NCBI GenBank assembly: GCA_035645275.1
Contig: DASQMX010000026.1
Location: 806,001 to 870,000, forward strand
DNA: 64,000 bases
Direction of reading: 5' to 3'
Source: Paranoxybacillus sp035645275
GTDB taxonomy: Bacteria; Bacillota; Bacilli; Bacillales; Anoxybacillaceae
Shown here: positions 27,045 to 33,561 of the stretch, in pieces
Layout: each line of letters begins with the position of its first letter
Position numbering within the stretch: position 1 is the stretch's first letter
Program-made: the position numbers and the translations under genes
The notes under the pieces: model-generated
The model's database searches: none
Seen by the model: only the letters and a program-made list of their open reading frames with translations
What the model was told of the DNA's origin: nothing

Positions 27045-27073
27045 ATTATAGGCAAACAAAGGCCGGGTTGCAA
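27045..27073 (-). promoter_or_regulatory. Sigma-A promoter of pheST
   Basis: Minus-strand -35 TTGCAA (27068-27073) and -10 TATAAT (27045-27050), 17-bp spacing, just upstream of the T-box leader. Confidence 0.85.
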
Positions 27074-27118
27074 CCTTTATTCGCTCAATAGTTGTTCAGT
27101 CAGGCAATAAATAGCCCA

Positions 27119-27502
27119 CTACTTTATTCGGCGCAACTCAGCAATATCCGCTTCCTGCTCAATGGAACGAATCGAAAGCCGTTCAAGTATTTTATCTTGA
27201 CGAGCTTGTCCTTCTTTGAGGCTGGAAACGTCTCGTTTTAATACAGCCACATCTTCTTTTAACACAGCTACGTCTTCTTTTAACATGGAGACGTCTTCTT
27301 TTAACACTGCAACATCTGCTTTCAACACAGCGACATCTTCTTTTAACACTGCGACATCCCCTTTTAACAGAGCTACATCTTCTTTGAGTTGTTTCACATC
27401 CCCTTGCAAGTGGGCGATGTCCATCTTCATTTGTTCCATATGCGCGTTTTGTACATCGAGACGTTCAATAATCGCATTGAATAATGCTTTAATTTCATCC
27501 AT
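27119..27502 (-). CDS. Heptad-repeat coiled-coil protein of unknown function
   Basis: A 127-residue hydrophilic protein with no signal peptide or membrane span. Residues about 30-100 are a run of near-identical heptads of the form (E/K/A)DVAVLK, at least nine units, with Val and Leu at the a/d positions: a long regular coiled coil. At the DNA level this is a 21-bp tandem repeat. Flanks are less regular (MDEIKALFNAIIERLDVQN; LSIRSIEQEADIAELRRIK). AAAAAGGAGACGATC precedes the ATG. It sits alone between pheST's promoter and the methyltransferase gene. Similar short coiled-coil proteins occur in Bacillaceae, but I cannot name a function. Confidence 0.8.
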   Translation of the reverse strand: MDEIKALFNAIIERLDVQNAHMEQMKMDIAHLQGDVKQLKEDVALLKGDVAVLKEDVAVLKADVAVLKEDVSMLKEDVAVLKEDVAVLKRDVSSLKEGQARQDKILERLSIRSIEQEADIAELRRIK

Positions 27503-27543
27503 TTTGATCGTCTCCTTTTTATACGTTTATTTATATTTTACGT

Positions 27544-28299
27544 CTATCCGCGCAAATAATAAAGCAAAATTCCTGTGGCAACAGCAACGTTTAATGATTC
27601 TGCTTTCCCGTAAATCGGAATGTATAAATTTTTCGTGGTCAGCTGAAGCAAGTCTTTGTTGACACCGCTGCCTTCATTTCCAACAAGAAGGGCAAACGGT
27701 TCTTTCGGCTCCACTTGTGTATAATCTTCTCCGTTTTCTAAAGCGGTTCCGTAAATATGGACTTGGTGCTCTTTTAATGTTTGTATCCATTCACGAAGGT
27801 TTCCGCGAATAATCGGAAGGTGAAACAGCGAGCCTTGCGTGGCGCGAATGACTTTCGGATTGTACAAGTCAACACAACCCTCACCAAGTATGACGGCACC
27901 GATTCCTGCTGCATCAGCGGTACGAATCATTGTCCCAACATTTCCAGGGTCTTGCACCGCGTCAATAAGCAGCACATTCACTTTTCCCCAGTCGATTGGT
28001 TCATATGTGAATTGTTTACACACAGCAGCAATTCCTTGCGGTGTTTCCGTATCGCTGATTGCTTTCATAATTTCTTCCGTCACTAACGTAATGGGAATGT
28101 TATCCACATTCCAGCTTGGCGGAATCTCTTTTTTCTCCTCAAGAACGATTTCCACAATGTGAACACCGCTTTTTAACGCTTCCTCGACTAAATGAAATCC
28201 TTCAATGATGAACAAACCGGTTTTTTCCCGCTCTTTTTTCGTTAATAACTTTTTCCACTGTTTGACTTGTGGATTTTTCACTGATTCAATTCGTTTCAA
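27544..28299 (-). CDS. ysgA: TrmH/SpoU-family RNA 2'-O-methyltransferase (YsgA-like)
   Basis: A 251-residue SPOUT enzyme. The N-terminal substrate-binding domain (FIIEGFHLVEEALKSG) is followed by the knotted SAM domain: VLIDAVQDPGNVGTMIRTADAAG (motif 1), LLVGNEGSGVNKDLL (motif 2), IPIYGKAESLNVAVATGILLY (motif 3). It probably methylates 23S rRNA; the exact target is not read from sequence. Position beside sspI and pheST matches B. subtilis ysgA. A GAGAATTCG site precedes the ATG at 28299. Confidence 0.93.
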   Translation of the reverse strand: MKRIESVKNPQVKQWKKLLTKKEREKTGLFIIEGFHLVEEALKSGVHIVEIVLEEKKEIPPSWNVDNIPITLVTEEIMKAISDTETPQGIAAVCKQFTYEPIDWGKVNVLLIDAVQDPGNVGTMIRTADAAGIGAVILGEGCVDLYNPKVIRATQGSLFHLPIIRGNLREWIQTLKEHQVHIYGTALENGEDYTQVEPKEPFALLVGNEGSGVNKDLLQLTTKNLYIPIYGKAESLNVAVATGILLYYLRG

Positions 28300-28395
28300 A
28301 TCGAATTCTCCTTTGCTTTGAACATTTCTTTATACATAATAAACGAAATGACGGCAAAAAATAAACGTGTAATACATAATAACGAGGTGAAAAAG

Positions 28396-28605
28396 ATGGA
28401 TTTAAATTTACGTCATGCGATTATGCACAATGTGGCGAACAACACAAAAGAACAGTTAGAAGATACGATTGTCGATGCGATTCAACGCGGCGAAGAAAAA
28501 TTGCTTCCGGGTTTAGGAGTTCTTTTTGAAGCGATTTGGAACAATTCGACTGAGCAGCAAAAAGACATGATGTTAACAACTCTCGAACAAGCGGTAAAAC
28601 AATAG
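28396..28605 (+). CDS. sspI: Small acid-soluble spore protein I
   Basis: A 69-residue SASP; it begins MDLNLRHAIMHNVANN and contains EDTIVDAIQRGEEKLLPG / LGVLFEAIW, nearly identical to B. subtilis SspI (71 residues). It is made in the forespore under sigma-G and is a minor spore-core protein. The ATG at 28396 has GAGGTG six bases upstream; the longer reading frame from 28318 is spurious. It is proof that the host forms endospores. A convincing sigma-G promoter with correct spacing was not identified by eye. Confidence 0.97.
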   Translation: MDLNLRHAIMHNVANNTKEQLEDTIVDAIQRGEEKLLPGLGVLFEAIWNNSTEQQKDMMLTTLEQAVKQ

Positions 28606-28626
28606 GACTAAAATCTTCTACAATTG

Positions 28627-28727
28627 ATGAGGGCTAACCCGTAAGTGTCTGATCTCACGCATAACTCACAATTTTATCCTATTATGATTGTGAGGGATGA
28701 CACTTGCTTTTGGGTCAGCCTCATTTT
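28627..28727. repeat. Dispersed palindromic repeat, copy E (inverted)
   Basis: Opposite orientation to copies A-D: starts GAGGGCTAACCC...AAGTGTCTGATCTCAC and ends GTGAGGGATGACACTT...GGGTCAGCCTC, with centre CTCACAATTTTATC / ATGATTGTGAG. It lies 21 bp after the sspI stop on the plus strand, where it could terminate sspI. Confidence 0.85.
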
Positions 28728-28792
28728 TGTATTCGTTACACGATTCCTATACAAATTAATACAGCTATGATTAGAAAAGTAGCCGAACCCAG

Positions 28793-29119
28793 CTAGCTAA
28801 AAACGTACTCTTTGTTTTCCCTGGCATATTTCCATTGCTCAATCCCTCTAATAAACCAAATAAACATAAAAAATATCCATACCAATATAAAAGGCTCACT
28901 AAAGAATTGAATAAATATGTTACTCACAAGCAACACAATAAATATAATGAAGGCGTACTTTTCAACAAGTGCATACTTCTTATCAAAATGCTCGTATTTT
29001 CTAAAGAAACCGTTATGTTTAACCACTAAAAGTTTCCTTAGTAAAAAATCAACTATAAACATCATTAGTATAATCCACAACAAAATCAAGCTATAACGCT
29101 CCTCTTTAAATATTTTCAA
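28793..29119 (-). CDS. Small membrane protein, DUF4181-like
   Basis: A 108-residue protein with three hydrophobic helices; the spacing and RGIEQWKYARENKEY at the C-terminus resemble the DUF4181 family of Bacillus membrane proteins. Function is unknown. The start assigned is TTG 29119, with a weak AAGAAG site. The surrounding DNA is AT-rich with poor coding structure: about 200 bp between this gene and the signal-peptidase remnant contain nothing I recognise. Likely an accessory insertion. Confidence 0.55.
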   Translation of the reverse strand: MKIFKEERYSLILLWIILMMFIVDFLLRKLLVVKHNGFFRKYEHFDKKYALVEKYAFIIFIVLLVSNIFIQFFSEPFILVWIFFMFIWFIRGIEQWKYARENKEYVFS

Positions 29120-29324
29120 AATATCTTCTTTCGTTCCTCTATCAGATTTGTGATCTTGTTGCGGCTATTTTGTCATGAGGACTTATAATCTCATAGTTCA
29201 ATGTACCGACAGAATCACAGTCTGATTTTTTATACTTTAATACAATTTGTTGATCTAAATGCTTAGTAGCTTAACAAGAAGCTTCAATGTGTTTTTATTT
29301 TTAGAATCTCTATATTAGGTTTTA

Positions 29325-29870
29325 TTATTGAACTAATCCCGCTTGATCAATCGGCCATATACGAAATACAGCCTTTCCAACAATATCTTTCATTGGCAGT
29401 AGTCCAAAATGCCGGCTATCTTTACTCATTAGGCGGTTGTCGCCTAATACAAAGACATAACCTTCCGGAACGACTCTTTTACCGGTAACTTCATCCAAAG
29501 TAAAGTTTCCTGTAAGAAGGCTGCCTTCTATTTGTTTGTCTTTCAGTTCTTTTAAATACGGTTCGTCGTAAGCCCTGCCGTTAATGTATAATATATCGTT
29601 TTTCATCTCAATCGTATCTCCCGGCAAGCCGATGATTCTTTTAATATATTTTTCTGAAGAGTCAGGAGCCTCGAATACAACGATGTCAAATCGATGATAG
29701 CCATCGAATTTATTGAGCTTGCTGACGATTAGCCGATTATCATTTTGCAGATTAGGAAGCATCTATTCTCCTTTTACCACATAAGGAGCAAAAAATAAAT
29801 TTCTTACCACGAATACTATAAAGATTGCAAAAACGATTGATTTTCCCCATGATAAAATCTCTTTTTGCAT
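29325..29870 (-). pseudogene. Type I signal peptidase with amber codon at the catalytic serine
   Basis: Read through, this is a normal 181-codon Sip protein. The N-terminal anchor (MQKEILSWGKSIVFAIFIVF) runs into FFAPYVVKGE, then TAG at 29763-29765 instead of Ser, then MLPNLQNDNRLIVSK. Box D with the catalytic Lys (YIKRIIGLPGDTIEMKNDIL) and box E (VLGDNRLMSKDSRHFG) are intact. Sip enzymes have the catalytic Ser followed by Met in this motif, so codon 36 (TCG to TAG, one base) removes the nucleophile. AAAGGAG at 29768-29774 and the ATG directly after the stop form an efficient-looking restart for a 145-residue fragment lacking the active Ser and anchor. No good ribosome site precedes the upstream ATG. 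Sequencing error is the main alternative. Confidence 0.85.
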
Positions 29871-29952
29871 TTTAGACACGTATCTTTCATCCCTTCTATA
29901 AATAAGTTTTCTCCATCACTTTCATTTTAAATAATTATTTTACATATAATTA

Positions 29953-29984
29953 CAAAAAACCGGCGATGAGAGCCGGCTTTTTTG
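29953..29984 (-). terminator. Terminator after the M42 peptidase gene
   Basis: GCCGGC / GCCGGT-type stem with a 7-base loop flanked by A6 and T6, directly after the ysdC stop codon. Confidence 0.85.
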
Positions 29985-31070
29985 TTAATCGAACGTAATC
30001 TCTTTCACTTTTTCCGCATCTAAACGTTTAATCACTTCAACAAGAAGTTTCACGGTGTTTTCGTAGTCATCGCGGTGTAACATTGCCGCATGAGAGTGGA
30101 TGTAGCGCGTTGGAATCGTGATCGTTAATGCAGGTACGCCGCTTGCCGTCATATGAATCGCTCCGGCGTCTGTGCCACCGCCTGGCATTGCGTCAAAGTG
30201 ATAAGGAATGTTTAATTCTTCCGCTACGTCAATGACAAATTCACGCAAGCCTTTATGAGACACAAGTGTTGCATCGTATAAGACGATATGTGGACCCGCA
30301 CCAAGCTTGCCCATGGCATCTTTTTCGGAAACGCCTGGCGTATCTCCGGCAACCCCCACATCTACCGCAAACGCAATATCCGGTTCGATGAAGTTTGCCG
30401 ATGTTTTCGCGCCGCGCAAGCCGACTTCTTCTTGTACCGTACCGACACCGTAGACAACGTTTGGATGTTCGATATCTTTTAATTGTTTTAACACGTCAAT
30501 CGCAATCGCACAGCCAATACGGTTATCCCATGCTTTCGCAAGCAGCATTTTTTCATTGTTCATGACCGTAAATTCAAAGTATGGAACGATCGAATCTCCT
30601 GGACGAACGCCCCACTCCATCGCCTCATCACGGCTTGTTGCCCCGATATCAATGAACATATCTTTAATTTCAACCGGCTTTTTGCGCGCTTCCGGCGGTA
30701 AAATATGCGGTGGCTTAGAGCCGATGACACCTGTGATGTCGCCTTTCTTTGTCATAATTGTCACACGCTGAGCAAGCATCACTTGTCCCCACCAGCCGCC
30801 AAGTGGTTGGAAGCGGATAAATCCTTTTTCATCAATTTGCGTCACCATAAAACCAACTTCATCTAAATGGCCAGCGACCATAATTTTTGGACCATCTGCT
30901 TTTCCAGTCTTTTTCGCAACTAAACTGCCAAGACCATCTGTCGTGATTTCATCGGCATAAGGAGCTATGTATTTTTTCATCACTTCGCGCGCCTCACGTT
31001 CATTGCCCGGCACGCCTTTTGCATCGGTTAACTCTTTCAGCATCGTCAACGTTTCATCTAACTTCGCCAT
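29985..31070 (-). CDS. ysdC: M42-family aminopeptidase / glucanase (YsdC-like)
   Basis: A 361-residue di-metal peptidase. Metal ligands are recognisable in VAGHLDEVGFMV (His, Asp), AWDNRIGCAIAIDVL (Asp), GTVQEEVGLRGAKT (catalytic Glu pair), FAVDVGVAGD (Asp) and IPTRYIHSHAAMLHRDDY (His near the C-terminus). Family members form tetrahedral dodecamers that trim peptides in the cytosol. The ATG at 31070 is set by AAAGGGG seven bases upstream. It is monocistronic here, with its own terminator. Position near rplT matches B. subtilis ysdC. Confidence 0.95.
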   Translation of the reverse strand: MAKLDETLTMLKELTDAKGVPGNEREAREVMKKYIAPYADEITTDGLGSLVAKKTGKADGPKIMVAGHLDEVGFMVTQIDEKGFIRFQPLGGWWGQVMLAQRVTIMTKKGDITGVIGSKPPHILPPEARKKPVEIKDMFIDIGATSRDEAMEWGVRPGDSIVPYFEFTVMNNEKMLLAKAWDNRIGCAIAIDVLKQLKDIEHPNVVYGVGTVQEEVGLRGAKTSANFIEPDIAFAVDVGVAGDTPGVSEKDAMGKLGAGPHIVLYDATLVSHKGLREFVIDVAEELNIPYHFDAMPGGGTDAGAIHMTASGVPALTITIPTRYIHSHAAMLHRDDYENTVKLLVEVIKRLDAEKVKEITFD

Positions 31071-31138
31071 ATTCAAACCCCTTTCTTATCTACTCCACAC
31101 TCATTATACAGAAAACGTTCTCAAATGTACAAAATTTG

Positions 31139-31630
31139 TTAATAATTCTGATTTTGTCGTTCATGATTCACTTCGTTTTTCATGATGTACGCTTGTTCAA
31201 TTTGTTCATAAGTAAACCCTAAACATTCCCCAAGCTGCAAATAATGGGTGAATAAACGCTTATACGCTTCAAGCGACTTTGTTTGTTGAAACTCATTTAC
31301 CGCTTGAAAGACACGTAAAAATTGCTCCACAAGTGAATAGTTTTCCGTTTCTTTCTTCATTTTATCCACATTGTGAACAAAATTTAATTCAATGCCTAAA
31401 GATAGAATAAAATGCAAACCATCCACATATTCTTCCAACACTTTTTCAAGCGGCGCTGGCGGTTTTAGACTCCAAAACTTAAAGCAGCGCGTTTCATTGG
31501 CAAGTTCCCCGATTTCAACAAGAAGTGCCAGCATCTTTTTCTCGACTAAGTTTTCATCTTGCAAGCCGTGTTGTGTTTCAATTCGCTCATCAAGCATGCG
31601 CTGCATAGAATAAAGTTCCTGTAAATCCAT
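31139..31630 (-). CDS. dUTP diphosphatase, all-alpha NTP-pyrophosphatase type
   Basis: A 163-residue all-helical protein of the dimeric dUTPase / MazG-related superfamily. The Mg-binding signature is seen as LLVEIGELANETRCFKFW and LEEYVDGLHFILSLGIEL (Glu-x-x-Glu and Glu-x-x-Asp). It removes dUTP to prevent uracil incorporation. The ATG at 31630 has GGGGGAG upstream; a slightly longer frame is not favoured. It lies between ysdA and ysdC on the same strand. Confidence 0.88.
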   Translation of the reverse strand: MDLQELYSMQRMLDERIETQHGLQDENLVEKKMLALLVEIGELANETRCFKFWSLKPPAPLEKVLEEYVDGLHFILSLGIELNFVHNVDKMKKETENYSLVEQFLRVFQAVNEFQQTKSLEAYKRLFTHYLQLGECLGFTYEQIEQAYIMKNEVNHERQNQNY

Positions 31631-31648
31631 ATTTGTCTCCCCCATTAC

Positions 31649-31900
31649 TTATACCATTATTATGTAAAAAACAATGTCAAACAATGCAAGAAACGGCAAT
31701 CTATAGCGAAATAGGCGGTGTTTTGTTTTATGGCGAAACAGTTGCATCCCCAACATCGCGCCGATAGCACCGCCAAGCAGCGAAACGAGCCAAATTGTAC
31801 TTTCGGCAATGCGCCATTTTCCTTTTTTCGCTTTCTGTTTATCGATTGCTATCACGAAAAAACCTAACATATTAACGATGAAAACGTATAGTTCAAACAT
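31649..31900 (-). CDS. ysdA: DUF1294 membrane protein YsdA
   Basis: An 83-residue protein with N- and C-terminal hydrophobic helices around AIDKQKAKKGKWRIAE and LLGGAIGAMLGMQLFRHKTKH, the DUF1294 signature. Function is unknown. I selected the second ATG of a tandem pair (31900) because GGAGG is five bases upstream. Like B. subtilis ysdA, it lies directly downstream of rplT, beyond a weak terminator. Confidence 0.88.
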   Translation of the reverse strand: MFELYVFIVNMLGFFVIAIDKQKAKKGKWRIAESTIWLVSLLGGAIGAMLGMQLFRHKTKHRLFRYRLPFLALFDIVFYIIMV

Positions 31901-31917
31901 CATTTCCTCCATATAAC

Positions 31918-31955
31918 AAATGACCATTCTCCGAAAAGAGAATGGCCATCATTTT
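31918..31955 (-). terminator. Terminator after rplT
   Basis: ATGGCCATTCTC / GAGAATGGTCAT, a 12-bp stem with one wobble and a 6-base loop, just after the rplT stop. The U-tract is weak (TTTGTTAT), so partial read-through into ysdA is possible. Confidence 0.7.
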
Positions 31956-31960
31956 AACAA

Positions 31961-32320
31961 TTACTTGCTTAATTGTTCTTTTGCAATGTTTGCAAGTTGC
32001 GCGAATGCGGCTGCATCGTTAACCGCTAAATCAGCAAGCATTTTGCGGTTTACTTCAACACCTGCTAATTTTAAGCCGTGCATTAAACGGCTGTAAGAAA
32101 GACCGTTCATGCGAGCTGCAGCGTTGATACGAGTAATCCAAAGCTTACGGAAGTCGCGTTTTTTCTGACGACGGTCACGGTAAGCATACATTAAAGATTT
32201 CATTACTTGTTGGTTCGCAACTTTATATAAACGATGCTTAGAACCGAAATAACCTTTTGCTAATTTAAGAACTTTTTTACGACGTCTGCGTGTTACTGTT
32301 CCGCCTTTTACACGTGGCAT
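31961..32320 (-). CDS. rplT: 50S ribosomal protein L20
   Basis: A 119-residue L20 beginning MPRVKGGTVTRRRRKKVLKL, an extremely basic N-terminal helix followed by SRLMHGLKLAGVEVNRKMLA. It is essential early in 50S assembly and, in Bacillus, represses infC-rpmI-rplT by binding the leader. Last gene of the operon, 33 bp after rpmI. ATG preceded by GGAGGG. Confidence 0.99.
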   Translation of the reverse strand: MPRVKGGTVTRRRRKKVLKLAKGYFGSKHRLYKVANQQVMKSLMYAYRDRRQKKRDFRKLWITRINAAARMNGLSYSRLMHGLKLAGVEVNRKMLADLAVNDAAAFAQLANIAKEQLSK

Positions 32321-32352
32321 GTGAGTTCCCTCCTAAAATCTAGTTTTCCGAA

Positions 32353-32553
32353 TTATTTCAAGTTGTCTAATAATTGGCGAATGCGTTTGAAGTCACCAGA
32401 AGATACAAGTGTCGCTTTACGAAGTTTGCGTTTTTGTTTTTGAGTTTTGTTCGCGAATAAGTGGCTAGTGAAAGCGTGTGAACGTTTTAATTTACCAGTA
32501 CCAGTCTTTTTGAAACGCTTTGCAGAGCCTTTGTGAGTTTTCATTTTTGGCAT
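32353..32553 (-). CDS. rpmI: 50S ribosomal protein L35
   Basis: A 66-residue L35, MPKMKTHKGSAKRFKKTGTG, with the usual Lys/Arg-rich composition. Standard length and position between infC and rplT. ATG preceded by AAGGAGGAAC. Confidence 0.99.
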   Translation of the reverse strand: MPKMKTHKGSAKRFKKTGTGKLKRSHAFTSHLFANKTQKQKRKLRKATLVSSGDFKRIRQLLDNLK

Positions 32554-32575
32554 AGGGTGTTCCTCCTTGTTACAA

Positions 32576-33091
32576 TTATTTGTCGTTTTTCGGTGCTAGA
32601 ACTAAGAACATGCTGCGTCCGTCCATTTTTGGTGCAGATTCAACTGTACTAATATCCGCGCATGCTTCAGAGAAGCGATCTAACACGCGCTGACCGATTT
32701 CTTTATGCGTAATGGCGCGTCCTTTAAAGCGGATTGTCGCTTTAACTTTATCGCCTTTTTCTAGGAATTTGCGCGCATTGCGGAGCTTCGTGTTAAAGTC
32801 ATGCTCCTCAATTGTTGGGCTTAAGCGCACTTCTTTGACGTTAATCACTTTTTGTTTTTTGCGGGCTTCTTTTTCTTTCTTTTGTTGCTCGAAACGGAAT
32901 TTGCCGTAATCCATAATGCGACATACAGGCGGTTTTGCATTCGGAGCAACCATCACTAAATCAAGATTCATTCTCGCCGCAATTTCTAATGCTTCTTGCT
33001 TTGTCTTAATGCCAAGTTGTTCACCGTTTGGATCAATCAAACGAACTTCGCGCGCACGAATGTTTTCGTTAATAATAAAATCTTTGCTAAT
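32576..33091 (-). CDS. infC: Translation initiation factor IF-3 (AUU start)
   Basis: A 171-residue IF3: N-domain (SKDFIINENIRAREVRLIDP, NLDLVMVAPNAKPPVCRIMDYGK), linker (QQKKEKEARKKQKVINVKE) and C-domain (RFKGRAITHKEIGQRVLDRF). It binds 30S and checks initiation codons. No ATG or GTG fits the family N-terminus. The codon before Ser-Lys-Asp is ATT at 33089-33091, with GGAGGTGG six bases upstream, matching the rare AUU start of infC that lets IF3 repress itself. Longer upstream frames run into the leader and are spurious. Confidence 0.95.
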   Translation of the reverse strand: MSKDFIINENIRAREVRLIDPNGEQLGIKTKQEALEIAARMNLDLVMVAPNAKPPVCRIMDYGKFRFEQQKKEKEARKKQKVINVKEVRLSPTIEEHDFNTKLRNARKFLEKGDKVKATIRFKGRAITHKEIGQRVLDRFSEACADISTVESAPKMDGRSMFLVLAPKNDK

Positions 33092-33320
33092 AACTAGCCA
33101 CCTCCAAGGTTTTTTCACGAAACGCTTGTTTGTCGGTTTGCACCCTTGCGTTACAGGTTTTGGAATAAAAAAAGTGTGAGTGCATACGACACCCACACTT
33201 ATTACGATCCCTGATTATACGCAATCCAATCGTAAAAAACCTGTCAACTGCAAGTGAAGCGTCAAACAGGTGAGAAGCGGGGTGCTTCTGCTTATACAAC
33301 AAACAAGTATTCCTTTCACC
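33092..33320 (-). ncRNA. infC-rpmI-rplT leader (L20-type attenuator)
   Basis: A roughly 230-nt leader between promoter and infC. It contains a clear intrinsic terminator on the minus strand, AGTGTGGGTG / CACTCACACTT with a T7 tail (about 33165-33205). In Bacillus this leader binds L20, which favours the terminator. The upstream anti-terminating arm was not fully folded by eye. Confidence 0.8.
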
Positions 33321-33326
33321 TTAGAT

Positions 33327-33355
33327 AATATATCACTGTTAAAATAACATGTCAA
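33327..33355 (-). promoter_or_regulatory. Sigma-A promoter of infC-rpmI-rplT
   Basis: Minus-strand -35 TTGACA (33350-33355) and -10 TATATT (33327-33332), 17-bp spacing: near-consensus, as expected for a ribosomal-protein operon. The 100 bases upstream (33356-33456) hold nothing else I recognise. Confidence 0.9.
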
Positions 33356-33456
33356 GGCTAATTTTGGATATTCAAAATACAACATGTATGATTATAATAA
33401 ATGTTTTACATTATGGCAACAAAAATTTTTTATTCAGCTTAAAAAATTGGTTTAAA

Positions 33457-33552
33457 GGAAAGTGTCGACCTCACAGCAACAATTGATCGTACATCATGTT
33501 TTATTCAGCGCTTGATTACTGTGTATTTTGTGTGAGGTCAGACACTTGTTTT
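33457..33552. repeat. Dispersed palindromic repeat, copy F (lacking outer arms)
   Basis: Inner arms AAGTGTCGACCTCACA / TGTGAGGTCAGACACTT are present, with centre ...GATCGTACATCATG...; the outer GAGGCTGACC arms seen elsewhere are missing. It follows the thrS stop by about 10 bp. Confidence 0.8.
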
Positions 33553-33561
33553 TTCGATCGC

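Noticed and set aside
27216..27415. Regularly spaced short repeats suggesting a CRISPR array
   Set aside because: The 21-bp units are in frame within a coding sequence and translate to coiled-coil heptads; there are no unique spacers and no cas genes.
27216..27662. Plus-strand frame with repeated Ser/Asn/Thr-Ala motif opposite the heptad protein
   Set aside because: It is the antisense shadow of the minus-strand repeat gene, which has the ribosome site and coiled-coil logic; the plus frame has neither.
28318..28395. Upstream extension of SspI
   Set aside because: The ATG at 28396 has an ideal ribosome site and gives the exact SASP N-terminus; the extension has neither.
29120..29324. Possible gene in the AT-rich gap between the DUF4181-like protein and the signal peptidase remnant
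   Set aside because: No frame with a start, ribosome site and sensible composition was found; nothing recognisable in these 200 bases.
33091..33196. N-terminal extension of IF3 from an ATG in the leader
   Set aside because: It would read through the attenuator terminator and adds residues not found in IF3; the AUU start fits the family.
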